This document shows, one piece after another, positions 48,301 through 60,188 of a DNA stretch of 64,000 nucleotides. Location: NCBI GenBank assembly GCA_029747015.1, contig JAKOGI010000005.1, positions 603,191 through 667,190 of the forward strand, read 5' to 3'. Source of the DNA: Carnegiea gigantea. Lineage: Eukaryota; Streptophyta; Magnoliopsida; Caryophyllales; Cactaceae. The stretch's first letter is position 1, and each line of letters opens with the position of its first letter. Made by a program: the position numbers and the translations under genes. Below the pieces are notes generated by a model, which worked only from the letters and a program-made list of their open reading frames with translations, was not told the origin of the DNA and ran no database searches.

Positions 48301-49244
48301 TTTCAACTGAAGGTAGTAGTATGATTCAGTGGAGTAAGGGTGGCAGAGGATCAGGAAGACTCCAAATGCTGAAAGCTTAGCTATCAGCCCGTGGGATTTG
48401 GAATTTGAATCATGGTTCATTGTTTTTAGGAGGCTGATTCAGTAGAGGAAGGGCGGCAGAGAATGAGGAAGACTCTAAACGCCAAAGGTTTAGCTATCAG
48501 AGTGTGGGATTTGAAATCCGAATCATGATTCATTGTTTGGTGGCAATAAGAATAATGATTATTATGGCATGGGGTTAGGGCGGGTTGATTTTTTTCATTT
48601 TCATGTACACAATTTATATTAGGTCTTTTTCTTTAAACCGTGTTGTTAGGTGTGGACTTAGCCATTAGATATGATAGAATAGTTGGCAACATCTTCCTCT
48701 ATTATGGAATGTTGTGAGACTGACCTGTTAGATGAATCCAACAGCCTATATGGCTATATATACAGGGTATCCTTCTTATTGTTGCCCTATTGAAAATTTT
48801 AGCCCTTTGTCTCATGCATGGCCGAGGATTACATTTGATAGCAACTCTTGTAGTCATTGGAAAGTGGAAACTGGGTACTATTTATGAAAATGGGCAAAAC
48901 AGGTGTCCTAATTGTTTGAAACCTAAATGATGCAGGTTGCTGTCTCTTTGGGAGCATGCATATACTTCCTATACGACAAATCAAAGAGCCTAGGAAGGGC
49001 TGCTATTATTGGGTAAGATAAACCCTTATTTTTACCACTTTTGCTCGTGCAACTTCACATGTTTTGCTTTTGTGACGCTCTATTTTGTGACAGACTCGGA
49101 TCCCTTGTGGTTGGTTGGGTGTTCGGTTCTTGCGTCGGTCCACTGATACCTGCAGCTATTTTACCCGCGACTTGGAGTCTTGAACTACTTACCTCATTAG
49201 GAGTGTTTCTTTTCTTGTTCTTTGGCTGTACCTTCCTCAAGTAA
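45371..49244 (+). CDS. CPP1: CPP1 / CELL GROWTH DEFECT FACTOR 1-like chloroplast J-like membrane protein
   Basis: Five exons: 45371-45429, 45526-45611, 46189-46571, 48936-49012 and 49094-49244. All are GT-AG and in frame, giving 251 residues (about 258 in Arabidopsis CDF1). Residues 1-50 look like a plastid transit peptide. Next comes a J-like segment (about 58-115: [28 protein letters not shown]) without the HPD tripeptide of true DnaJ proteins. Three to four hydrophobic segments follow ([38 protein letters not shown]). CPP1 acts as a holdase-type chaperone that stabilises protochlorophyllide oxidoreductase in chloroplast membranes, and CDF1 was found through growth or death effects (family knowledge). 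A 119-bp tandem duplication has copied the acceptor of intron 2 and the start of exon 3. Intron 3 is 2.4 kb. Confidence 0.95.
45979..46217 (+). repeat. 119-bp tandem duplication spanning the CPP1 intron 2/exon 3 boundary
   Basis: The unit from GTGTGTTAAT at 45981 recurs at 46100. Each copy contains TTATT-AATGGGTTACTA, a pyrimidine stretch, an AG acceptor and the start of exon 3 (GGGAAGC-CCCTAAGTTCCC). The downstream copy is the one that continues into the real exon; the upstream copy (acceptor near 46069) is a decoy. Copies are about 85 percent alike by eye. Confidence 0.88.
48316..48540 (+). repeat. Imperfect tandem duplication, period about 113 bp (CPP1 intron 3)
   Basis: GATTCAGTGGAGTAAGGGTGG at 48323 recurs as GATTCAGTAGAGGAAGGGCGG at 48436, and the following AGGAAGACTC-AAA, TTTAGCTATCAG and GTGGGATTTG blocks remain in step. 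Confidence 0.85.
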
Positions 49245-52200
49245 ACCCAATTTGTTGTGGGAGCTAATGTAAGTTCATGTTTCTGCTTAATAGCACTAGT
49301 TTTATGGATGTCATTAGGTCAACATCCTTTTGTTATTCAGCAAAGTCTACATGTGCCTGCAGCTAAGAAAGCATAAGTGTTAGGTGTAAGAGGAAGAAGG
49401 CTCACTGCTCAGTCAATTCAGATCAGTGTAGACTTTACAGATTCAAATTTTTTTGTAAGGAAATTCAAGATTAATCCTTGGTTTCTGGTTGAATGTTAAA
49501 TGTAGCCTCTGATGTGGTGCTCTTCCTGTATTTGGAAGCCTGAACCACTGTTGTAGAAGTGAGAGGAAAACAACTTTCTTGTCCTGTTTCCTCTCGTTTG
49601 GTTGAGATTGTCTTGAAATCGGTCTATCTAAAGTTAACCTAAAGCAACTTTCCTGCTTCTGAAGGTGCTGATGTGCACAATGGATATCCACTCATCCGTT
49701 CTTAAAAACAGATGAAAACCCGAAAATTTATGCATACGAGATGGGTTATGGGTAGCTGCGTTATGAAATTGCATGCTCTCTCTCTCTCTCCTTTTTTTTT
49801 TTTTTTTTTTTTTGGGGGTCTGTAAGATAAAGCAAGCATTATAAGCATCATAAAAGAGATAGGGTGTTAATGTGCAAAAGGATTCTCACCTGCATTTATG
49901 GATGTAGAATCCATACAAATCCTACAACAAACCCCCTCATTATTACCTTGGCATTGCACGCACTTCTTGATAACTAACTTACCTTCCAAGATATTTTGAA
50001 CTTCCTCTTGTTGCATGCTGTTTTAGTGGTCGTGTTTTGGTCCAGGTGATTTCAAGTGGTCCGTACTCATTGTTTAAGTCTCTTTCCGTTCCTGTTGTCC
50101 TCCCTGCACCAAACAACTGAATTAAGATTTAAAGATTTAGTTACCTTGTGTCAACGATTGTTGAATCCATTGGGCTCGGCACGGTGCTCCTTTCTTCCGT
50201 GGTTACATTTTCTTGACTCTTGTATGCTTCACCTTCAGTGTCCATCGTGAAGTTTTGCTATAAATTGGACGACATTATTTGTGTATTCCGCATCATCCTG
50301 CATGTCTTCATTCATGATGTCTTTTTGACTTGGCAAGTCAGTATGACGCACAATAATAGCCATATATGCCATTGAATATTGATCAAAAAATTCAATCTTT
50401 TTTCCTTGCTTTATTTTTCCATAAGCTACTTGAGACAGCTTACGAAAGCTCAGTGGTCTCCTATTTGCAGTTTCTCTTGAAAGCTGGAAGATAATACCTA
50501 TCGCCCTAGGCCTATTGATTGAAGTGTAGGTTACAGATATGGTAGATTCGGCGTCGCCATCATCCTCAATGCGTGACATAGACGTCCATGTAGATTCACA
50601 TTTTATGTTATCCCCATCAAAATCCTAATAGAGCTGCAACTAGAGATTTCACTGATTCTTACTTTGTCTCTATTCATGACTTGATTCTCGTGCATCTCCT
50701 CAGCCATCTCAATATTACTTGAGATTTGGTGAAATTTATTGCTTAGAGACATATCATTTTGCTCCACTGATGCATACTCCCGTCAATATGGTTGTGGGTT
50801 ACTACTGGATTGCTTTCATACAAATTCCTCTATTAATCTCATTTTGCTCAGTGCCAATACTCTACTGATGTAAATCAGTCAGACATGTCCCAAATAATTC
50901 CCCCAAGTCCAGGTAATTCAGTTTCAAGCATCCAAGTCCAAGAAACAAGCTCCGTTTTGCAAGCCGGCAAAGTGATGGTACCCGGGTTACACCCCTCTAA
51001 TGTACCCGGTTTTGTTTTTATATTTCTTAGACTAAACGACATCCAAATTGTGTAAATCTTCTTTTGTTAGTTCACTTAGGATGTCTAGCTTACAACATGT
51101 CAAGCAAGCAAGAAGGCCAGCACGTTACAAGGTCCAGTTCAGCCCATTTTGTCAAGTTGCTTGGTAGGTGCCTGAAAATGCACTGTTGGAAAGATCTTGA
51201 TGGTTAAGGTTCTTAATGATGTCCAAATCCTGATTTTCAAAAAAAGGGGGTTTCTAGACATCTTAACGTTTCCCCCCATGTAAGGAAACCACAAATTAGT
51301 CATCAAAATGCAGTGGCCCAATAGCATCTAAGCAGTCGGTCTATACACCACCTAGCAGCCGTTTTCTTAACCTAAGAGGTTTTCCCTCTTAGGTGGGGTT
51401 TCTCCACCAAGGTGAGTGTGTGCATGGCTGGTTACTTAAGCTTAGTCACTATGTGACTCATGAATGAAGAGAGTGCCACATGAAAGAGGAAGAATGAGCC
51501 ACTTTGCACAGCAACATTCGAACACCATGGCGTGAGGTGTCACACATGTAACACCTTTGCTCTTTCGATGTGGCAGTCGTGTGTGATTACCTTCCAAGGG
51601 AGAAAACATGACTCATTCAACCTAAAATCATCAAGGATTAGCTCAAGTTAATCATTTTGTAGTTATTACATTTATTTTGTTCATGCTTGAATCGTTTAAG
51701 AGCTAAACCGTGTACTTAGCTAGTTAAATGTACTTAGTGAATTTCCTAACCATTAAGTAATCTCCTAATAGGTTACCTAATAAGTAAGGAAAGCTCTTAG
51801 GCATGCCATTATAAAAAGGCACGACCAACCTTTTGTACTCAATGTTGAGAAATTAAAATCAAAAGTTGAGTTAGAAACTCCTCTGTATTGTTACTTTGAA
51901 ATCTCTACTTATCTCTAATTTGGCCAATTAGAGTGGTGTTCAAGTGAGTCTTAATCTTGATTAGGTGGTAAAATTTGTATCTTAATCCAGGATTAAGGGC
52001 CCTGAAACAGTTCTTAGTGGTGAAATCTGTATCTAAGAAACGTTTCAATTCTATCAGTTTTCCAGTTTTCAAGCCTTGAACCACACCTTTCTCTGCCTTT
52101 CTGCACGCCATTTCCCTTCTTTTCCCACGCCATTCTCCTTTCTTCTCACTAAACACCTTAGCTTTCCTTCCATTCCCTCTTCTTCCCAGCGTGACTACAT

Positions 52201-52260
52201 CACCTACTTGGTCTCCGTGGAACTACCCATACTCATACTAGGGTCCTCAATTTTAAGATT
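49245..52260. other. Intergenic repeat-like DNA, no confident gene
   Basis: Features seen: a T-run with a short G tail at 49792-49818; a 114-codon minus-strand frame at 50235-50579 with no motif I recognise; and an LTR-like stretch around 51180-52060 with a TATAAAAAGG box at 51810-51819 and a leader-like tract. I could not find LTR ends with matching flanking duplications for the last, so I leave it unclassified. Confidence 0.45.
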
Positions 52261-52279
52261 GGCATCACTATAGTTAAAT

Positions 52280-55200
52280 TCAAGGTCAAATTCGATCTTA
52301 CGAACTTCAGTGTCCTTAGATGGCGCCTTCTCCCTAGACTAATTATATAAATTCTCTATTTTACTTAACTTCCTCCTTAGCTCCTCATTATTGAGGTCAA
52401 AGCAAATAGCAACCAAAATGTCTTGACGAGCTTCTTCCTTCAAGCTCATATGCAAAAGTGCTTAGGCTCTTCTAAATTAGGCTTTGACATTAAACAAGTC
52501 GACTTTCATGACCAAGTCACATTAACGTATAGTCAGCTCAAACTCATTCATTTTCAACCAACAAGCACTGTAATGCCCCCACTATACCTGTGTCACTGTT
52601 CATCTCCATAATCTCTGTTACAACTGATAAACCCAATGAATAGGGCGTTACCGCCATCCCGAAGGACTAGGCTTTATACACCATGACTGGATATAACATG
52701 GGTCACTTATATACATCTTCAAACTTCTTCAAATCATATACAAGTAATGACTACTAACTTACATCACTATCTACTGAAGTGCTTATCTAATGGTCTCTAT
52801 ATAATATGAACAACCACCACTATGAACCCATCCAGATGTCCTTGGACCCTTGATTTCTTCAACTGACTTGGTAGAATAAAGCAACTCCTGTGCATGCCTA
52901 AAACAAAATAGGAAAACATTTCGAATGGTGAGTCGAAGCTCAGTACATACATTACTGTATTGTAAAATAACCTTGCAATATTTGTTGGGCCCGCTTTACA
53001 ATTCATTTTAAGTTAAGACAGTGACTGAGATAAATGTAAAACTGCATTGCTGATTATTATCTGTAAGTGAGCCCCTTGTACCTGTTACGATCTATGGTTA
53101 GGTATACACCTGCCAAACCGATCAGGGACCTAGCCTAAAGTCGCACAGGTAACTGAAGGGTAATGCCCTGTAACTGATAACTGATTAGATCACTAATTAT
53201 ATGACAAATCACTTATTAACTGATTCATTGATGTACTTACCAAAACATTATATTTTGATAAATACGTGCTAATTTCTAAAGATACAGGTAATGAACATAC
53301 CTGAAGTCTTTAAAATACAATGTCACTTGATAATACTTATGTACAATGGGAAATGATAGACTAGGTCCCGTTTCTGCTTAAGAAATGTAGTTATAGGCAA
53401 ATGTAATTAGTAAATAACTTTTACTCCCATAATTTGTAACTTTATAAAAATTGATTAATAAAAAGGGCATCCATGATTCAAACAATTCAATATAAGATAA
53501 GTTACACTAAAATGATTTGAAAACCAAATAAGTTAGGGTCATAGAACTCGAAGTGAAACAATTTGGAGCAAAATAGAACAAAATGAAATAATTGAGGTGA
53601 TAATGAAAAGACTTTAAGGGATATAAATGACATATGGGTTTTTGATGTTTCTGAAATGAATAACGAAAGGTTTAATGCCAAGAGGGTTGTTGTAAGGTTT
53701 AGGATTGCTCATATAACCTTAGCTTGTGTCGTTAACCTCTTCACTTCTCCAATTTCATTTCCATGCCCATTTAACTCAATTTTTCCAACCCAAGTAAGCT
53801 TCTATGCAAAATAAAAGTTTTTGAACTCGCTAAAATTTGTAATTTCTTTGCAATATCCATAATTATGTAGAGACTCCGGATAATATTTTCAAATGTCATG
53901 ATTTCTTTCTTCCCTCATATTACCATTCAAATATCTACTTTAGAAAATCCATATCTTTCACCTCCGAACTCCAATTGAGCTATAAAACTCCAATATGAAA
54001 AGCTTAGGAAGTTCTGCGACACTTTCATTCATAGTGCCAAACCGAATTACCACAACATGGCCCCTAAAATTGAGCTGAAATACAACTGTGCACAGCTCGG
54101 ATCTGTCCAATACAGTCTTAGCAAAATGGTCAGAACTTTTTCCACACAACTCAGAATGAAGTGATTCAAAAAGAATTTGAAGGATAACTCACTGATCTAT
54201 CTACCCACCAAAAATCACAATTTTTCAATCGGCCAAACAGTACCAGTTTAATCGCAAAATGATCCTTGTTTTAGATATGTTCACAGCCCTACTGTTCTTG
54301 TTTTTCCCCTTCTTTTCACATAATTCCCCATTTAAAATCACTCCTTAAAATCATTTAACAAAGTCTTGTTTCTTATCATCACCTTCCAAAGCCGAATAAC
54401 TCAAATTTACTCCATAATCATCTACATCAAATTTTCATTTCTTCTCTTTTTCAAAATCACTCAAAACACATCCATAAGCTTACTATTTACATAAATGGGT
54501 AAAATGACCTTTTATAATCAATTGGAAAAATTTTCATAATCCATCCCTTTATACAAGATCACCTCAAGTGAGTTCCCATGCCAAACAACACATCCAAGAT
54601 TCATTTCTTTATCCAATTATACACAAATAATATGCTTGATTCAAAAATTCACCTTAATCATGCATGATTTTGAAACCCTAGATTATGTCCAACAAAAGCT
54701 TACATCTAACCACCATAATAAATTTAATAAGATCACTCACAAGCTTTAAATTCATTTTTCATTCCAAGATCACAACAATTAGATAAACAACTCGAGCTCA
54801 CACCTTCTTGATGCAAACCCCCTTGATCAAGTTCAAATGCAACACCACAATATCCAACATCTCCAACAACAATAAAATTTGCATGCTAGCATTTATTTTG
54901 ATCATAAGAACATAAATCATAACTAAAATAATCACAAAAATCAAATCAAAGTGGAGTTAGAGTTTACCTCACTTCAAGCTTGAATATAAGAAGATTGAGG
55001 TGGTGCTTGGTGGTGGTACAAGTTGGGGTTGGTGGTGTTGGGGGTGGGGGCTGGTGGCTAGAGGTGGCCCTGACTGGTGGCAGAATATGGCGGCCACCGT
55101 CAGAACTCAGCCACACAGCAGCAGTAACATGAGGTGGGAGAAGAAAGGAGAAGAGGAAGGAGAAAGAATGTGTGGCTAGATTAGCATGATTTTTTTTTTC

Positions 55201-55935
55201 TTTTGAACTTATTTCAATAGCTTGGCTGATATTTAAGCACCAAAGGTAGCTTTTTGCTAATTATAATTTAGTACAAATGATGGTAATTAACGTAATTTAA
55301 GCACACGAAAATTTTCGGGCCAAAATTGAACACAAAATGAATCGGGCTGCAAATCGGGCCCAAATGCATTGGGCTAAACCTAATGAATTTGAACCCAAAT
55401 TTTTGCATGGTTAAAAATTAAATTTTTGTGACATTATAAAAAATAATTAATCACCTAATCATATTTACCGGGGCCTAATGTCGATTCACCCGAAATTGTT
55501 ACGGTAAATGAAACTCGAATTGCAAAGTGGAGCCCAGAATGAATTCTCCCAACCAGGATGATTAAATGAGATAAATAAATGTGAAAAATTAATAATATAG
55601 CTTAATTAAATAAATGAACATGATTTAAGGTCGGGCTATTACAAGCACCAATATTCAAATTGATAGCACTTGCAAGTTCCTTCATCAAATTGACATCATT
55701 CCTGCTTTGAGGAACAGACACACAGAAACTGCCTAAATTTTTCATATGCATTAAGAGCCTTCCTGTGATCCTTTGTTTTAAATAACTTGTCACCCAACTC
55801 CTTCAATGCTTTCGATTTCAGAAGTGCCTCACAGAGAGTTTCAATCTACATAATAGCTCTTCCTACATCGTCATCCAAGTGATATTTGATTTGATTCTCA
55901 TAAAAGGCAGCAAAGAAAGATCCAAACTGACATGC
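52280..55935 (-). pseudogene. TPR-type protein pseudogene split by a solo LTR
   Basis: On the minus strand, 55935-55649 reads an acidic helix, then ALKELGDKLFKTKDHRKALN, AYEKF and NLMKELASAINLNI. Beyond the inserted LTR, from 52563 down to about 52280, it resumes with KMNEFELTI, a DLV-KVDLFNVKA-FRRA block and a DLNNEELRRKLSKIENL block. The AL..LG..LFK..D..KAL..Y and NVKALFRRA patterns are tetratricopeptide repeats. Several stops and no introns are seen across the TPR region, which suggests a processed or decayed copy. The LTR at 52569-55643 interrupts it just after INLNI. The parent gene is uncertain; a co-chaperone-like TPR protein is plausible. Confidence 0.6.
52569..55643. mobile_element. 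Long solo LTR (3,075 bp)
   Basis: It starts TGTAATGCCCCCAC and ends GGGCTATTACA, and is flanked by a perfect 5-bp duplication AGCAC (52564-52568 and 55644-55648). No gag or pol domain occurs inside; the short open frames show no motifs. LTRs of 3 kb are known in some plant Gypsy groups such as Tekay/Del. The ends match those of the 770-bp solo LTR inside the Copia element. It interrupts a TPR-type pseudogene. The near-palindromic ends leave strand undecided. Confidence 0.82.
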
Positions 55936-55939
55936 CATG

Positions 55940-56862
55940 AGAGATAGAATTCAACTCTAATTCCAGTACGAAAGTACATACTCTTGAAAAGAGGGTATAA
56001 TTGTTAAATGAAAGAGGGTCCATTAAGTTATATCCATAAAATCTTAAGATACATTGATTTAATTAACATCATAAGTCCTGAGTACATTAAGTCACAGGTT
56101 CAATTCCACCCTTCTTATTATATTGTAATTGTATTGTGCTGTCCTTTGTGACTCTTGTAGACCATATATATATATGTATATATGGATTCATGGGCTATTC
56201 CGTAATCCTTTTTTTTTAAATACTTGTTTTTGGTCAAAAGATCCCCTAGTATTCAACCACAGGGATTGCGATATTAATTGCAATAGGAGACAAAAATTAG
56301 AAAACTCAATCGTTTACATAGTTTGATGATAAACTTTTGAAACAAACATAAATGTTAAAAATAGGAGAAACAAGTTTGTAATTAATTTGCACTAAATTTA
56401 GCTAAATTCAAAATTTATCGAATGTGGATAATTTTTTTTTTTAATATTGACTGTGGTAGCCTTTTAAAAGGAATAGAGTTTATTTCTGTTTTCTTTTTTA
56501 TAAAGGTAAAGTTTTTGATTCCAAGTCCGAATAAAATAGGAACATGAACTCAAGTTGTTACTTGGTCCATCAAATCCAACCACTCATCACAGAAGAAATG
56601 TTGTTTTTAAGATTCTAAGCTAGACTTAATGGCATATATAGTCTCTAAACCGTACACAACTATTAAACAGAAGCTTATTTAGGCATATATTAAATCTTAA
56701 TTAACACCTAAATCTTATAACCCTCCACAAACCCTACACATATATACGTAGGTTCTACGTACGTAGAAATTCAACCAACACACAACATTAAATTCAACAA
56801 AGATCGATAATCAACCAACCAACAACTAAATAACTGACATAACTAACTAACTAACTAACTAA
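55940..56862. other. Intergenic DNA and TET12-like 3' flank
   Basis: AT-rich, with a short (TA)n stretch near 56165-56185 and an (AACT)n microsatellite at 56841-56861 that abuts the tetraspanin stop codon and so lies in its 3' UTR. No gene seen. Confidence 0.6.
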
Positions 56863-58401
56863 TCAAGGGAAGCTTGATCTAACACCCACGGCTCTAGTAA
56901 GCTTAGGAGAGGAGTGATCATGGCGGTGGTGGTTGTTATGAACTGCACAACATGCTACCATGTAGATGGCTAAGAGGAGAACAAGAATGACGGCATTGGT
57001 GATAGAGAAAGTCCTCCATTCCTTCCTAAGGTTGGCGAGCACGCCGGCTTTACAAGAGTTGCAGTTGTAGCAAAGCTTCTTCTGATTATTGCTCCATGTT
57101 TTGCAATCGGAATCCGATGAGTCCGTCGTAGGGCCGGGTTTTGGGGCCTCCCAATATGTTGCATTCTTCGGCGTGAAGCCGCAGGATGTTGGTGGCTTGC
57201 AACAACCAGACTGTATGTAATCAAAGAAACACAAATAAAAAGACGACACAATTAATACAGGTTGGTTAGTTCGAGTAGTTTGGTACTTGTTCTCCTTAAA
57301 TAAGGTCTCTTATTTGAGTCTTATAAATGGAAAAAATATGTTATGGGAGAACTCTACCTCTTATTGGACCAACACCAAACCGACTTCAATGACATAGATG
57401 ATTCAAGAACCAAAAAAAAAAAAAAAAAAAGGCGATGCACATACAGGAGCCCTGTCTTATTTGCAAATCTAATACCCTTCTCCCCCCCCAAAAAAAATGT
57501 TTGTTGGTTTTTCAAAATTTTGTATGGTTCCATCCAATATCATATAACAAATACTCCTAAAAAAAGACCATAAATCACCATCAATTTATTTAAAAAAAAT
57601 ATTTAAAAAGACACATCATTTTTTATGCCACTTTCGTCCATCTAAATTTATTCACGATTATATCTAATATTTAGAGGCCATTATTAATTATTTCATAAAC
57701 TAAAATTTTCAAAAACAAAAGTAGTCAAAAAGAAAATTTTGAAAACACACTAATAGCATAAATTTTCTTCCCCTTTTTGTAAAATTCTCCTTGCTTAAGC
57801 CAAAATAATCAACAACAAAATAACAAAATTACTCAAAAAATAAATAAAAAATCACCCAAATAGTTAAAGGAAGAATATAATTAATTACCTGAATAGGGGT
57901 GAGTTTATCCTTGAGAAAACCCTCCCCATTCTTCACATAAATAACATCATTATCACCCATGCAAACATTGGCATCAACCAAACAACTCCTTATCTCAACC
58001 CAATTCTTCCCATTCACCACATGCTTTTGCAACCAGTGTGAATAGTCTGCGACCTGGTACTCCCGGAACCCGAACCCTGACACGGCCCGCCCGGCCCCCT
58101 TGTTTGTCACGACAAGCACGAAAACCGAGAACACGAGCCACCCCATGATGATGATGGCCAGGACTGCTAGGTATGCCCAAAGGAGGCCTTTGACCCGGAG
58201 ACCTGACCCGATCAGGCCCAAGAGGGAGACTGCCAAAAGGGTCATGCCCACGGCCAAAACGGGCCGCTCGAGGGCCCGTTGGCAGTGGGTCGGGTTGGAG
58301 TGGAAGAAGTGGAGGTAGATGTAGGTGCCAATGGCCGCCAAGGCCAGGACTGTGGTTAGGAAATTGAGGGTTGTGATTATGATGTTGCTTAATCTCGCCA
58401 T
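56863..58401 (-). CDS. TET12: Tetraspanin, TET12-like
   Basis: Two exons on the minus strand, 58401-57889 and 57210-56863, giving 286 residues. Four membrane segments: about 7-30, 47-70, 77-103 (GLLWAYLAVL...FVLVV) and 245-267 (AVILVLLLAIYMVACCAV). The large extracellular loop between the third and fourth holds the plant tetraspanin signature SGCCKPPTSCGF plus further cysteines (CKTW, CYNCNSCKAG). The C tail is His-rich (HNNHHRHDHSSP). Tetraspanins organise membrane microdomains by associating with other membrane proteins. TET12 is suggested by position near the CPP1/CDF1, AAE17 and CAS orthologs as well as by sequence; TET10-TET12 members are hard to separate by eye. The intron contains a SINE (57250-57430) and a C(n)A(n) tract. 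The two-exon structure is usual for plant tetraspanins. Confidence 0.92.
57250..57430 (+). mobile_element. SINE, family A copy 3 (in the tetraspanin intron)
   Basis: It aligns with the 44863 copy: ATACAGGTTGGTTAGTTCGAG, TACTTGTTCTCCTTAAATAAGG, GGGAGAACTCTACC, then CCAACA-C and an A-tail of about 19 (57412-57430). Box B is decayed. Flanks starting about AAAAAGACGACACA and AAAAAGGCGATGCACA look like a target-site duplication with three mismatches. It is antisense to the host gene and close to the splice acceptor at 57211. Confidence 0.78.
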
Positions 58402-60188
58402 TATTGTGGATTAGTGATGGCAATAATGGTGGTTAATTAATCACGTCCGGGTGATTAAGGAGAGGGGAGAAGTTAGAGAGAGAAAGTGGAGGTTTTAGAG
58501 AGAAGAGGCCAGGAGAAGCAGGAGTTATGAGTTTTTTGTGTTGGGGGGTGCATGGGTAGTTATGGGTGAGACAGTCCGAGTTGGACTGGGGCTTGGACAT
58601 GTGGCGGTTGCTGAAGGGTGCCAAATCAGAGAAGAGGAGGTTATCTGGAGAGAGAATGACAGGATTGCCCCAGGGGCTTGGCAGTTTTGGTGTAAGTTAC
58701 GTTCGTACGTAGATAGGTGAGGCGATTGCAAATTAGCAATTGCATGGATTTCGAATTCCATGTGGGTCCTAGAATTCTATTGGATCTCAAATATTCGAGG
58801 TCTCTATCATACATTTGAGACTCGAGACTATATACTTCCAAAAGTTACATAAACGAAATATATATTAATAACTACTTACATGACAAACATACTTGCGGAG
58901 ATATGGAATAATTTGCTTGTATTTTTTAATCAATCACGCTAAATGTCACTCTTGAAACAATACTTAGATGCTAATAAATATGTTAGTCTCATGGTTCCAA
59001 TAAAATTTTCGACACTTTTCTTTATGGATGTCTCAAAAATATTGTCAAATTTTTTTTTACTAGGTAAAGAAATGACATTTCATTTGAAAGTTTTGAATAA
59101 TAAACAATATTCTCTTATTTTTTTAGTTTTATAAAATTTAACAAGGAAGTATCAATCAGTGTCCAAATTAAATGCAGTTTAGAATTTAAAATTGTAAGTA
59201 GGCACAATTAATGTAGCTACTAAGCTATACCAAAAACACCCCCTAACCATTAGCCTCTTTTTTTGCCCCCGGTGAACATTAGCCCATTTTTTGCTTGAAC
59301 GTCAGTCATCCTTGTATTTATTTTTTTTTTTTTTTGGTTTTAAAAAAGAAGAAATAAAAGGTGAATCATGGCATTGTTAAGACATCCCTCAACCCATGAT
59401 ATGAAACAATTTAACCTGAGAAAGACTTTCTTTTTGGGGGGGGGGGGGGGGGGAACCGTAAAAACAGGGAATGGATATTAAAAAATACAAAAATTATAAT
59501 ATATGATAACCCAGGTCCATACTACATATACCAGGGACTCCCATATAGCTTGTATCAATTGGCGGTCGGCTTTCAGGCATTCTTTGCCGACATCCAAGTG
59601 CATATGCATGCATTCTTATTAACTTTCAGCCCCCTATTTCGCTTTTTCTTTAAATATATAAGAAATCATGTTAACTAATCATAAAAATTTGATTTCCTCC
59701 CATTTACTTTAAGCAACACATCAGAATAAACGAGTTAAATCCAATGATAGGCAAATAGATCACATTGAAACCCTTGCTTTCAAAGTCAGAAATTTGCAGA
59801 AAGCTTGACAAATTCATCCACAGATATGATATACCCACGAAGATCAGCAATCAACAAAGAGAAATCAGCAACATGGGTATTAATGTAATTGTACATTGTT
59901 TCTGATCAAATTGTCGTAACCAAGTTCATCAGCTGTCAACACATAAAAGGCATAAAACCACTACTCATCATTCCACAGTATCCATACATAGGAGGCCAGA
60001 TTCCATGAGCCTCTGCTTTTATATACAAACTATTCCCCAAACCCCAAAAAGGAAAACTACAGATTCCAAATGGGTAGGTGACAAAGGGTAGGGCAAACAG
60101 AAACTAAACATTCACCTGATTCAATTGAGGCGGGTAAGAGTATAGAGTCGTGGAGATCTCTCTTGAATGAAGCAGCATCATCTAAAGC
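58402..60188. other. Intergenic DNA between tetraspanin and MIS12
   Basis: The first 130 bases are GA-rich on the + strand (CT-rich in the tetraspanin leader sense). A T(6)G(18) tract lies at 59430-59453. The rest is AT-rich with no gene recognised. Both neighbours are on the minus strand, so this holds the tetraspanin promoter and the MIS12 3' flank. Confidence 0.6.

Noticed and set aside
50235..50579. 114-codon minus-strand gene
   Set aside because: No recognisable domain, no supporting exons and a repeat-rich setting; kept only as a note.
51180..52060. Additional solo LTR
   Set aside because: A TATA-like box and leader-like text are present, but I found no TG/CA ends with matching 5-bp flanks.
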